From Pyrocephalus nanus (Eukaryota > Chordata > Aves > Passeriformes > Tyrannidae): 64,000 nt of DNA. Under the pieces are notes generated by a model. The model was given only the letters and a program-made list of their open reading frames with translations. It had not been told where the DNA came from and did not search any database. Positions 13,748 to 25,216 of the stretch are shown here, piece after piece (positions within the stretch are counted from its first letter, which is position 1; each line of letters begins with the position of its first letter). Position numbers and translations under genes: made by a program. The stretch lies in NCBI GenBank assembly GCA_038380795.1, contig CM076269.1, forward strand, positions 1,612,001 through 1,676,000, in the 5' to 3' direction.

Positions 13748-13870
13748 GATTTTAAGCACATGGTTTTACTTGGTCCCATTTATTTGGCATTAATCACACA
13801 GTTACTGCTTTGCTGAATGAGGATGGTATTGCACACATGCTTAAAGTTAAGCATTTGATTAAGTGTTTTG
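13748..13870. repeat. old palindrome-type dispersed repeat (sauropsid), copy 2
   Basis: Key blocks are GATTTTAAGCACATGG, ACTTGGTCCCATTTATTTGG, CTGCTTTGCTGAATGAGG, CACATGCTTAAAGTTAAGCA and TTTGATTAAGTGTTTTG. The ATGCTTAAAGTTAAGCAT core is nearly self-complementary. The copy lies in the opposite orientation to the related stretch at 4077-4200. It looks ancient and diverged and has no coding capacity. Confidence 0.55.
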
Positions 13871-14060
13871 TCACAGCACTTTGCACTGTGCCCTGTAGCA
13901 CATCTAAAAGACATTTTAGCAGACTCAGAAAGCTCTGGAGAGAGCCCAGTGCTGCAGTGGAGCTGTCATTTTACACTGAGCAGGATTTTGCTAATTCAAC
14001 CCACTGTCACTGCAAGCAACGCTGGGCCTCAGTGTGAGACAGACACAACAAGGCTGCTCT

Positions 14061-14093
14061 GCATCCTCATCCTCCTCATCCTCATCACCACCA
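14061..14093. repeat. (TCC/TCA)n short repeat
   Basis: GCATCCTCATCCTCCTCATC continues as CTCATCACCACC, an imperfect trinucleotide repeat of about 30 bases. Confidence 0.85.
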
Positions 14094-15236
14094 ATTCAGT
14101 ATGTGAGTAACTGAGGCAGGCCACAGAGCTGTTCTAGTTCATAAATGATTCACTCTGTTGCAGGTAAACTTTAGTTTTTGTTGCATCACAGCAGCACTGC
14201 CAGCAGCTCCCGTGAGGGAACTGCAAAAATGGTCACGAGGAACAAAATCAGTTTACATCTCAGCCCAAAGGTATGGAACTGGAAACCTGGGAAAATGCAG
14301 TTATCAGAAGTACTGGTAGATACCACTACTTTTTGAAATGTGTTATTTTAAATGACTTGGAATTTTGTTGTTGCTATTTGTTATCAAAAGAACACGTGAA
14401 GATTCGGTTCTTTAAAATTCACACTAAGGATGCAGCTTATCAGTCATGGTAGGTTTGACCTCAGTATGCTTCTGTCAAACATTGCCTTCCTTCTTCCCTG
14501 ATGAATTTCTTTTCTTCATTTACTTTATTTTTTGAGTGGTTCAGTTGTGTATTCATTATGGTTGCAATATAACATTGGGAGACTGATTTTTTTTTTTTTC
14601 CAGAGGAGAGGGGACCACTTTCTTCCATTTCCATTTGAATGTCTTATTATTGCTCCCTAACAATCTGTAGCACACATTCACTGGGATCATATTTGCTTTT
14701 CCACATATTGAAAGATCATTTCCCAGACTGACAGGAAAGCCATATGCCTCGTTACCTTTTCTCACTCTTTCTTTCTGCTATCCCCAGAAGATCACTGATG
14801 TATTTCACCCTTACCAAAATCCAGTCTATCCTGGAATAAACCTGCTAAAGTCTCCTTTCTTTTGTTCCAAGTGTCTCTCCCCAGACCACTTGCCACTAAT
14901 CTAGAAAGTCCTTTTTTTGCAGCTCTGTAATCACGTTCCTCACTCATTGGAAGGAACTCACGTTCCTTTCACGGTTTAATTTTTTAAACTGTCTTTTAGA
15001 AGAGGAGAGAAAAAGATTTCTTACAATAGCTCAAATTTCACCAAAACGTTAAAAAAAATTACATTTTTATGTGTCTCCCAGTTTTCAGCCACACAGATCA
15101 GGATTTGCTTCCCTGCAGTCCCTGAAGCAAGAGAACAGAGCAGCACCACGGGCACAGATTGAGAGCAAGGCTGCAGAACCTGAGAGGAGAATGGGGTTGG
15201 GTTTGTGTTTCCAGCAGCTTTTCTGTTTTGGAAGGG

Positions 15237-15264
15237 TTTGTTTTGTTTTGTTTTGTTTTGTTTC
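15237..15264. repeat. (TTTTG)n microsatellite
   Basis: About five units of TTTTG following GAAGGGTTTG. This is one of three TTTTG arrays in the window. Confidence 0.95.
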
Positions 15265-15570
15265 TTGAGCATTTGCTTCTCTCCAACTTTCACTTCAGAG
15301 TTCACTGAACTCCTGTTGCAAAGGTATCTCAGGAAAAAGAGAAAGCAGCGGGTCCCCTGGGCTGCCAGGCTTCATCTGTGCTGTGAATCAGCGTGCCTGT
15401 GCTGATGTCAGGATGTCTTCCAGGCTCAACTTGATGTTGAGAGAGTTTTGTTTCTCCACAGTTAGCAAAGCACCTTGCTATGGAGATAAAGAAAGGGGCA
15501 GAAAGGGAACACTGAATAACAGCTCTCTGCTAAAAGCGTTTTTTTTCCCCCATATGTAACCCAAGTATGT

Positions 15571-15617
15571 AGCAAAAAACCCAAACAACAAAACAAACAG
15601 ACAAACAAACAAACACA
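15571..15617. repeat. (CAAA)n-rich microsatellite
   Basis: Imperfect AAAC/CAAA repeat, the cleanest part being ACAAACAAACAAACA at 15601-15615. Confidence 0.9.
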
Positions 15618-16134
15618 GCCATAAATAAGAGAGGGGCACCCACTGCCCTTTCTGCCTTCAGGGTGAAATTATACCCACCAGAATGTCATGTATGTCACTT
15701 CATGGCCAGCCTAAAAACAGCATCTGCTTATCAATTGTCCTTTGCTTTCTATGCAATATTCCAGCTGGGCTGGCTGAAGCACAAGCAGGTGAAAATGACT
15801 TTTCCAAGGTCATCCTGCATGAACTCAGCTCATACTAAATATTTAGGCTTGCTTATTCCCTGTCCTTCCCATAAGCCAATGCATCATATATGCCCGTGGT
15901 TAAATCTTTGAAATTATGTATTATCTTCTGCTGATATATTCTTGAAGAAATCCAGTTGTTATGAACTGAAATTGTATTTACTGTAAAGGCAATGATCTTG
16001 TGACTTTATTTGATATTCAGGTGGGTGTTCACATTTCCATAGGAATTTCATTGTAATTCAGGATCACTTAAATACTAATTAAGTTGTCTCTTCAAGGTTA
16101 TTTTATTATAATGCTCATAGAGTTCATGGAGAAC

Positions 16135-16166
16135 GGGGGGGGGGAGGGGTGTTGTTGTTTGGGGGG
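16135..16166 (+). other. G-rich tract, possible G-quadruplex
   Basis: A run of ten G (16135-16144) is followed by A, GGGG, the loop TGTTGTTGTTT and GGGGGG. At least four tracts of three or more G lie within 32 bases, which fits the usual G-quadruplex pattern if the G10 run is split in two. It continues into a T8 run. Confidence 0.6.
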
Positions 16167-17210
16167 TTTTTTTTCCTTCAAAGTAAAATTTAAGCTGATC
16201 TGTCAATCTCAAATTAAAGTCCTAAACCTCAGACTCTGAGGGGCATATAACAAAAATGGTGCAAGCAGCTTTAACTGCTTCAGGGATGGAAGGAGTCAGT
16301 ACATCTGATTACAGCTTTAATTAGCTGATTTATGTTTGCTCTAGCAGGATATAACTCACAGTGCCATGAATATCCTTCTAAGCACTGTCCAGGCATTTAG
16401 GAAAGTATTTCATGCCAGGAGTTTCTTATTCTAACCAACCTACACCCCATCTATGTGTAATCCTTGTAATAGGAGCAAGCTTCTAACATTCCACCTCATT
16501 TTATTCTTTAGAGGTAGGGGGACTAAATGAAGTGGAAAATTCGCATTATTTTTTTTAAACCTTTTTACTTTTTTTTTTTCCTCATAAGCAAAGTGTGGGA
16601 GAGAGATCCGAGCAGGGAAAACCACAACTTTACAAGCAGCTCCCATTTCATTCTCCACAGAATGGTTTGGTTTGTGATCAGATCTTCCAGGGCTCCTTGG
16701 TTCCTCCTGTGGTCTTCTCTGCTCAGCCTTCAGGCTCAGGTTTTCCCTCTGATATCAGTATCTGTGCAAGTCCAGTGGTCAATTTGCCTATTGATTGTGC
16801 TTGTTTCTTTTTGAGAAAAGTCTTCATCTCCTCTTCCATTGTTTCCAAACCTCTGCTGATGATTTTACACTTACCAAACCTTTTGCCCTGCAGACAAATG
16901 GCTCTCTGTGATTATTAGGACTCCACTTACCCTTCCAAGGGTAAAAATTTGCTGGGTGAGAGATCAAAACCCACCTTTATGAATATATTTTCAAATTTAG
17001 TGCTTCTGAATGCTGTTTCCTGGGTTTAATTAACTAATAAAATCACAAGAATACTTGGATAATGGCAACACAGACTCTATACAAGCACTAGAAAAAAGGT
17101 CTTTCAAGCATAGCTGGTCTCTAAAAGCAGCATATTGAAAATTATTAGCAGCTCTTGTCCATCAAATATTTTCTTGTGCCTTCTGCAGTCAATATCACTC
17201 TTCTCTAAGT

Positions 17211-17297
17211 AAAAAAAAAAAAAACAAAAAACAAAAAAAAAAAAAAAAAAAAAAAAAAAACAAAAAAAAAAAAAAACAAAAAAAAAAAACAAGAACA
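17211..17297. repeat. A-rich tract with C interruptions
   Basis: About 88 bases made almost only of A, broken by single C residues. It lies about 100 bases upstream of the CR1 3' end. On the minus strand it reads as a phenylalanine-rich open frame, which is an artefact. Confidence 0.95.
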
Positions 17298-17415
17298 AAT
17301 TGAATTAGTCTGAAGGTTTCTTTTTTTACCTCATGAGACAAGACTTTTCTACTGGAAGGCTGTCAGGCTAACAGTAGAGCACGATATAAGAAAATATTAC
17401 TTTTTTTTTTTTTTT

Positions 17416-17632
17416 CAAAATAAGGGTGGTCAAGTACTGGAATAGGTTGCCCTGAGAGGTTGTGGAATCTCTGTCCTTGGAGATATTCAAAACTCGGCTG
17501 TATATGACCTTGAACAACCTGGTCTAACTTTGAAGCTCGCTCTAACTTCAAAGCTGGCTCTGCTTTGAGGGGGAGGTTGGACCAGATGATCTCCAGAGGT
17601 CCCTTACAACTTAAATTATTCTGTTTCTGTGT
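17416..17632 (+). mobile_element. CR1 LINE, 3' end fragment
   Basis: This is a 5'-truncated non-LTR retrotransposon of the CR1 family, read on the + strand. Diagnostic stretches seen in order are AGGGTGGTCAAGTACTGGAA, a GGTTGCCCTGAGAGG-like block, CCTTGGAGATATTCAAAACT, AACAACCTGGTCTA, GGAGGTTGGACCAGATGATC and CCAGAGGTCCCTTACAACTT. It ends in ATTCTGTTTCTGTG, a degenerate form of the short 3'-terminal repeat that CR1 uses instead of a poly-A tail. Only the 3' UTR-proximal part is present, with no reverse transcriptase. A T15 run (17401-17415) sits at its 5' edge and may be an expansion inside the element, which could then start near 17385. An 18-base internal tandem duplication lies at 17526-17561. 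Family assignment is from memory of the consensus; subfamily is not assigned. Confidence 0.9.
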
Positions 17633-18795
17633 CAAATGCAGCATTACCTTGTGCAGTCCAAGAAGAGCTTTGTATAACATGAAAGCACCAAATACGTGCT
17701 ATGTCCACAGCTTCTTAATAGCAAAGAACACAGCTTTACAGTGAATCCCTCAGCAGATCCTTTATTCCAGGGTTTAAATTTCCCTTTGCCTTATTTTTGT
17801 CTGGAAAATGGGAATATTATTGTACTTCTGTGAGTGTTTAAATTAAACAGCAAACGAGTGCAGAGAAGTGATTGGTTTTTCTTCTGAAAAAAAAAAAAAA
17901 AAGAAACCTGATGTTAAATTTTGTTCTTAAATTCTGTTTTACTTTGGCTGCAATCCTATGCACTGGGGTTTTTTAAAACGAGGATAATTTGTATTACCTA
18001 TTTCAAACTCTCAAATGGAATAGAGACATCACAGATGTATTTACAAGCATGGAAGTCTTCCCTCTCAATTGTTTTGTCTCTAACTTTATGTACTGAGGAG
18101 TGGTTGGAACCATTTTGAACTTTATCCAGCTGCTGTAAAAATATCATCCTCAGATCATAGTTTTTCCTGAAAATATTGTTTCAGACTCCAGAGGAATCTA
18201 TGCAACTGAAGACTTCTAAGTGGACTTATGAGATTACTAGCAAACAATTTCATAATTAGAAGCAACAATTGGCACTGCTTGATATCTGTTCCTTCACTAA
18301 TTTATTTCCATTTAATTTTGTTTCAAGCACACACCTATAGTACAATAGTTATGGTTTATTTCCCTTTTATTAAAGGAAGTTTTATTTTGGAAAGATTGGC
18401 TAAATTATTAATTCAAGTGGTCAGCAAGTATTCAGTCCCTGACTCTTCAAATTACCAGTGTGATTTGGCATTAACTTTCTCTGCTTCCAAATTAAAAAGC
18501 TAACAGTACATAGTAACAGTAGGCAACATAAAATGTCTCTGCCAAACTCGGTCAATAATTGCATAGCATTTCCAGCTATAATTAAAATCTTTCACAGTCT
18601 ATGTTCATATAACATTCTTTGAGGTTAATTGGGTTTAGATCACTGCAAAATCATTTTCATTTGATATATTTCACTTGCTACAAATTGCACATTAGTTCAT
18701 TGAAAATGTACGGCGTGTCTCTTAATTTGAAAGTATTTAGAGTTGTAAGCTGCATCACCAAACCAGCTAATGCCTAGTTTCTAATAACATTCAAA

Positions 18796-18827
<32 letters not shown>

Positions 18828-21000
18828 AAAGAAAATAATTTTCATTTTGATGATAATACCACTAATGAACACTAACATATGACTGTGAAGGACAGACTCT
18901 TCCTCATCTAGCAGTGATGAAGCTGGGGGACTTGCACGCTCTTGAACAAGTCAGAAGTCCTAATTTTAGGAGAGGCAAACACTCAGCACCAGCTGAGTGG
19001 CTTTCAGGGCAGATTTTCTCGAGCACCTATTTTAACACAGTTCCTGTCATGGAGGCAGGATCCAGTGGATGGATATGAGAAAAAAGGACACTTAGGGAAG
19101 AGCCTGCATTTTGCTGCCCTAAAAACCCTGGGCTGACCTGTGTGCTGGAGTTCAGGCCCTTCAGGCAGTGAAGGTTGAGATCCCAAGGACAGTAAATGAT
19201 GGGATTTTGTTACACAAACAGCTCAGATTCACTCTGTGGGCAATATGACTGCTACAATGATTTGGAAATCATAATATTGAAACTCCTGAAAATGTGTTCA
19301 CACTAAATTTGAGTCACAGGGGGAGTGAGCCAGGCTGTCTGCAGTGCCTCATTTGCAAACCAGCCTCCATCTGCTCCCTTCTGAGTCATCCAGAGACTCC
19401 AGAGGGAGGCTCTGGGTCCCCCAGACCCCAGCCTGCAGAGTGGGCCCACATCTCCCCACTGGCTGTAGAAGAATTGCAGTAGAATTATTATTTCAAGCCT
19501 GTAATTTCAGGAATGTCAGATCTCATTCCTCTCAACATTCCTGAAGAGTATCAGGGAATAGATCTGTAAGTGGGACGTGTGGCACACAAAACCGAATTGT
19601 ATCAGCTTTGTCAGATTTTTATGACTTCTTAAAAATAAATTAACTTCTTGAAAAACATTTTTAACTACACGAGAGTAAGAACAAAAATGGCACAAAACCA
19701 CCATGTGTTCATTCTTTATCCTGCACCACTTCTCTATAATTTCCGTACATCTTTTCATCTTTTGTTTCTGTGAGCTCACAGAAACCCATTTTCTTAGACT
19801 TGACTGGACACTTTGGAGTCCAGCTCTGTGAATATTTGTAGCAAATTAGTGTTGCTGTTTAAAATCCTGCCAGAGAAACAATTTAGTTAACGAGGAGTGT
19901 ATAAAGGGATTTGTTTTCTTTCTCCTGATGGCGTGGTCCACCTACATGGTTTACACTTCCTAAGGCAGCTGCCAAAGCTCAGGCAGTCTCTGCATAGATA
20001 TTAAGTGTAACTTGTTTTATTTAGGTCCATAAACCAGGCTGAAAACAAAATGCTCACTTAGCATGCAGAGTAATCCTTTCTTTCAGGCTTCATCCCAGTG
20101 TCAATAACCAAGTTCCCAGAACCAGTTTGCTTTCAAAACATATTCTGATGAAAGTATTACAAAAAATTTCCTGCTATTTTGTACTGCTCTCTCTATATAA
20201 TATCTGCTTCCACACAGAACCTGGGCTGAGAAAAATGTAATCTCTAGGTCCACCAGAAAGTAATCATTTTTACTTTATGCTGCAAAAAAAAAAAAACTTT
20301 GAAAATTATACTTAAAAACACTGGGGGTTTTTTTATACATAATAATCAAAATATTTTACCTTGAAGGCTAATTAATGCTAAGATTTATGATTATTCAAAT
20401 AAGGAACAGAAAGCTAGTGCCATATATCAAATTAAATGAGTTGTCATTGATGAGAGAATATCTAGTAGAACTACTACAAAGAGGACATTTTTTTCATTTA
20501 TTTAGTTTGTTAGAGGCCTCCAGTTGACACAAGATAGAAGTACATCACATAAACCATCTTTAAATATTCCTATGGAAATACATGTGTCATTGAAGGTCAT
20601 GGAGTTTTCAGGGGAAAGTATTAACAGCAAATTAATTCTAGAAAAATGTAAATTTCTTCACTGATGTATCAATACATGGAGAAAATATATATTCTACTAT
20701 TAAGCTCTTAGAAGAACTGAACATATTGCTATAACAAAAAAATTCTGCCATAGCCCCTGCTTTTCACCTGAAATAGGTAAGCTACCTTCTCAGAATAGTT
20801 CACTGGTGTAATACAGAGAAATTATTTTCATGTTTTGAAAGATTCTTTACAATTAATTATTAGTGTTTGGTTTGGTTAGTTTTTTGCTTATTGCAGTTAC
20901 ATAAACAAAATTGCAGATAGGTGGAATTTATTCATCCTGTATGATACAGCTATAACCACAGTGTAAAGAAAAGAGCAAAGGTGTTATCAATACAAGATGT
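17633..21000. other. non-coding DNA, no gene seen
   Basis: Holds A16 at 17887-17902 and the A-rich tract at 18793. The stretch 19310-19470 is GC-richer, but its short open frames lie in different frames and show no family resemblance. Confidence 0.7.
18793..18834. repeat. A-rich tract
   Basis: A22, a single G, then A15 and GAAAATAA. A simple low-complexity run with no neighbouring element recognised. Confidence 0.95.
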
Positions 21001-21074
21001 AGATCCCTCTCTTAGCCAGAGTCCCTGGGTGAGTCCTGCCTGCAGAAGAGGAGTTTTCTGCCAGAGCACACACA

Positions 21075-21145
21075 TTCCCTTCCCTTCCCTCCCTCTTCCT
21101 CCTGCAGCCTGGCTGGGGCAAAACGAGCAGGGAAAGGGAAGGGAA
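21075..21145. repeat. TTCCC/GGGAA inverted repeat
   Basis: The left arm TTCCCTTCCCTTCCC (21075-21089) pairs with the right arm GGGAAAGGGAAGGGAA (21130-21145), with one unpaired A. The spacer is 40 bases. Each arm is also a pure pyrimidine or purine tract. Confidence 0.9.
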
Positions 21146-21344
21146 GCACTAGAAAGGGGTAGAGGGGGGAAGTGACAACAAAGAAAATGTTTTCTGCCAA
21201 TCCTGCAGCACCTGTGGGGTTTTAAAGAGGAATTTCGAGGAGCTGTTGTGTGGGATGGAGCCATGTGGTCTTGCAGGTTGTGGCTGGGAGATTGTTGGTG
21301 CCAGCTCTGGGGACACAGGGTCAGTGCCACACCCTCACAGGGCC

Positions 21345-21392
21345 TGTATCCCTGTATCCCTGTATCCCTGTATCCCTGTATCCCTGTATCCC
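21345..21392. repeat. 8-base tandem repeat, six exact copies
   Basis: The unit TGTATCCC is repeated six times without a mismatch. The unit length is not a multiple of three and it contains no stop in any forward frame, so three overlapping forward open frames run through it, each reading a repeated CIPVSLYP-type peptide. These are not genes. Confidence 0.97.
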
Positions 21393-23519
21393 TGCCTCAG
21401 GCAGCCCAGAAGATGGAGCAGTCACCAAGGCCCATCAGGTAGTTTGTTGTTTGCTGATGCATTCACTGCACCCCAGAGCGAGCCCTGCCTGGTGAGAGCT
21501 CTTGGCACTCCAAAACCCTTGCAGACCTCCTCGCCTCCTACCCAGGGCAGGTGGACCCATCAGCGTGTGCAGCAGAGGAGATTTTTCTATTTCCTTTTCC
21601 CTTTTTTTTCATCAGAATTGCTCTTGTGCACTGGGACAAAAGCCAGCCCCAAACAGCAGGTTGTTTTGCTGCTCTGGGCAGTGGTTATTGTGCCATCCCG
21701 AGGAGCTTTGGCAGCTGGTGATGAGGGACCACAGGCATTAAGACCCATGATGTACAGGGCTTCTTTAGAAAAAACAGCCCTCCTAAAGCAGAGGGGCTGA
21801 ATGGGGTGCTGAAGATGAGGCTGAGGGTTTTATAAATATTCAGAGGCACTGGAAGTGCACGAGAGCACGGGGGATTGCTGTGTGTGCAGAGGATGCCGGC
21901 ACCCTCAGGCTGCAGTTAGTGCTGAGCTGTGCTTCTGCATCAGCCAGCCCCTCTGATGCCCTGTGACAAGGTTGGTCTTGGGAAGGGGTGATGGATTTGT
22001 CCCTGGCCTAGTTATGATATTAATTTAATCATTGTTTCACATCGAATTCTTGTTATCTTTTTTGTTGTGGGAGCTGGTGTGTGTGTGATCTGATTGACCC
22101 ATCACTAGATTACCTTACTTAGCAAACTGTTGGCTGATTACTGCTGCTGGTGTTAAAGAGAATATTTATTTTAAGAAGTATGTATCTTTATATTTTTTAA
22201 AGTAATGATGTGGGCAACTCTACACAGGTCAAATTGTGACAATTCCTTCAGCTTTATTTGCCCATTTGGCCTTGAGCATTGTAGTTTTCATGTGAAACAC
22301 AAATTGTTTGAAAGAATTTTTTTCCATTAATTCAGCTTGTCTGTGGACCAGATCCAAGTCTTATTTTAAATACTCAGCATTCCATGTGTCTGATGTGAGA
22401 CATGAGCAAGCTTGTAAATACTTATTTTCTTAAAGTGATATTCCTGTGTAGTAACTGTGAAGCAGTTTGGTTCAGTGAAGTTACTTCACATCAAGGCAGC
22501 CTCTCTGCAACAGCTGGATCAGGGGAATAGCAGAGTGTGTCTGAAGGAGGGGGGGGAAAAAAACAACTACAAGAATATCTACAGGTTGTGTGCATTGATT
22601 TCATTCCGTCACTAAAATCACACAGGCTAAAAAAAAAAACCCAACTGCATGCAGAAAGAGGTTAGTACCAATTATAAACTCCCAGCTCATTATATACTTC
22701 TCAAAGTAGCACAGATACAACATGATTTAAGGTCGGAAACTGTGGCTAAAGGAATTAGTTGTCTCGGCATGAAACTCGGTTTATTTAATCAATGTTGTTT
22801 CCACTAGAAAAGTGGATTAGTTTTTCTTTAAGACAGAGTTAAAAGTTTTGCAGCTAATTTATTTTAATAAGCATTCAGTCACTGACTGCTGCAGAAAAAG
22901 GCTAAACTGTAATGAAGAGCCAGGAAAGAAAGCATGACTTAATTATTTTTTCTGGGGTGGATAATGAATAAATTAGCTACGCTGTAGGCTTGCTGTTTGT
23001 ATGGAATTTATTACTTTTGCTTTAAGAACCATATCATGACAAAGTCAATTTTTCTCCTGACTGCAAACTGATTGATGGGGTAATGTCTGGTTGTGAAAGA
23101 CTTCCTCTTCATCATTGTGTTGCCAACGCTGGTATCACAAAGTGAGTTTGAAGTTTTCCCGAGTGCATGTTCTCCTACGTAATTACAGATGACAATTATT
23201 TTAATTCCTCCACTTTTTTTTTTTTTTTTATTATTTAACAAGCTTTTTAATCATGTGAAGTGCAGAATGAATAACTTAGATGAGACCAAAGATGCACATA
23301 GCCTGAAAACTGCTTTCTTGGTCCTTAATTTGTTGCCACAATGTCTTCTACTTGAAGAGCTAAATACTATATTTAGAATGACAGCAGATGTTTTCAAGGG
23401 AAGATGTGTATGAACAAAAAAGGCTTTGCCAAGGAACAACTAAAGAATGGCCTTGCAAGTGTTGGAAGGATGAAAATTTTAAGGAGAAATATTAATTTGA
23501 CATGGCATAGGGAAAATAG

Positions 23520-23590
23520 GTTTGATTCAATTCCCACTAAAGTCAGTGGGAGGCTTCGATTTAAACGGGAACTGGATGTGGCCTGCAAGG
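23520..23590. repeat. possible old dispersed repeat with short hairpin
   Basis: TCCCACT (23532-23538) and AGTGGGA (23545-23551) form a 7-bp stem around a 6-base loop, inside CAATTCCCACTAAAGTCAGT. The pattern 'CCCA..TGAAGTCAATGGGA' is characteristic of old palindromic repeats in birds and turtles, and this looks like a degraded relative. Confidence 0.35.
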
Positions 23591-24004
23591 GGTAAGAAAA
23601 ATGGTGACTGTAAAATGAAAAAAAAAAAAAAAGTAGAATAAATGTCAGAAGGAATTATAGAAATGTGCTGTGTGATTTACTGCAGTGTGAATCCTCCCAG
23701 CAAAATGAAGCAACACACACAGTAAAGTTAATGAAAATGAAGTTAAAAAAAGCATTAGAAAAAGAGTTGTAGAAAACTTCCCTTTGATAAGCAAACTGAC
23801 TCTCTTTGAGCCCTATCCTCTTGGGGCCTTTTTTTTTCCCTTTTCTGTTGACACATACATATGAGATACAGTCCTCAGATATGTTTTATTCTCTGCTCCT
23901 CCTCAATCCAAGCTACTAAAAATCCACACTGGAGCTTCATTATCTCTCTGGTAAGGAACTTTCCACTGCATAATTTCAGATTCACCCCGAGAAAAACCAT
24001 TTCT

Positions 24005-24080
24005 TTTAAGTGCTCCCTTCCTTTGGTTTGATGGTCACGTTAGCAATGCATGGTGCTTTAATTAAAGGAGGGAAAACATT
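24005..24080. promoter_or_regulatory. candidate regulatory stretch with homeodomain palindrome
   Basis: CTTTAATTAAAG (24056-24067) is a perfect 12-base palindrome around a TAATTA core, preceded by GATGGTCACGTTAGCAATGC. Palindromic TAATTA can bind homeodomain dimers. In AT-rich DNA such a palindrome can arise by chance. Confidence 0.2.
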
Positions 24081-25195
24081 ACATAAAACAGACATTACTT
24101 GTTTTGAATAACCTTATCAGAGGGCTGGTTGAGAGTGGCTTTTTGAGGGAAACATTCACCTTGAACTTGCAAAGCAAAAAATGGGAAAAAGATCAGAGCA
24201 GCAGATTTGACTCTGAAAGACACCAAGTTACCAAGCTGCTCCTTATTCTGCAGTCAAAGGTCCTTCGTGGTTAAGGGTCAGGAAAAAAAGAAAAAAGTAT
24301 AAGGAAAGAGGCTGAAAGAGGCAGATAATCCTGCCTTTTTCTACAGTCCCCAGAGTGCTATGAAGTTCTGGGTGTTTATTCATCAGCTGCAGAGGACACT
24401 GAGTTCCTGTCTGCTTATTTCTGCTGAAAGTAATCATCTTTTACTCCTTTATGAATACAAAGCTAAAATCATTATGACTTATTCCTTCAGATAGTATGCT
24501 GTCAATGGAAAAAGCTCTGAGAAAGGTCAGTTTGACTCTTAAGCTGCAGCATTTGCAAGCAGTGTTGGTAGCTTGTGATGTTTTCTGTATAAAAGGCTAA
24601 ATGACACAGCTAAACATTCATGCAATTATTTCTGTGTGTTTGGGTATCTAAGTTAATGATCATGAAAGTCATTCTAGTGAATTTTCTATTGGTGAAGTTA
24701 CACACTTTACAAGTTCAGTAAGGAAAACCAAGACACAATAGGCTCTCTGTGTTACAATCATGTTAGTTTTCTCTTCTTTTATTTAATTTGTTGCTACTCT
24801 CAAGGCTCCTCCAGTGCATGTATCATCTTTATTAAAATTAATGTAAAATGGCTCACAGAACCTGAATTAATGACAGTGATACATAGTTTTATTCTGTTCC
24901 AAGCAAAAATTAAGTCTACTCATGGTTTTTCATGTTTACAGCACAACAAACCAAGATTAAAACCCCCTTCCCGTGCTCCCCAAAGATGGCACTGCCTACT
25001 GCTGGTTTGAAGTAATGATAAAAAACTGCAGAATTCTGCCCCTAAACCACTAAAATTCAAGCAGTCGATTGCAGGCTTTGCATCTACAGTTAAGAAAATT
25101 CATTATCATATGACACATTTTGACTGGGAGGAAAAATCTCCTCTGAATACAGTATGTAGAGGCTTATGTTCTAATTCTTCAGCAAGGCAAGATCC

Positions 25196-25216
25196 TATTA
25201 TTATTATTATTTTTTC
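25196..25216. repeat. (ATT)n microsatellite
   Basis: About five ATT units running into a short T run. Confidence 0.9.

Larger units (their letters stand above)
13871..17210. other. non-coding DNA, no gene seen
   Basis: Contains the short TCC/TCA repeat, a T13 run at 14587-14599, TTTTG and CAAA microsatellites and the G-rich tract at 16135. The remainder is unique sequence without recognisable coding content. Confidence 0.7.
21001..21800. other. GC-richer segment without a recognisable gene
   Basis: This segment is GC-richer than its flanks and holds the TTCCC inverted repeat and the TGTATCCC tandem repeat. Long overlapping open frames occur on both strands (up to 184 codons at 21246-21800), but the frames pass through the tandem repeat, show no family similarity that I recognise, and look like a by-product of low stop-codon density. 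Confidence 0.6.

Noticed and set aside
17104..17298. Poly-Phe minus-strand open frame
   Set aside because: It is the reverse reading of the A-rich tract at 17211-17297.
17363..17680. 105-codon minus-strand open frame over the first CR1
   Set aside because: It is antisense to the CR1 3' end, which is non-coding.
21246..21800. 184-codon open frame, the longest in the window
   Set aside because: It runs through the TGTATCCC tandem repeat, two more forward frames are open over the same stretch, and no domain or family is recognisable.
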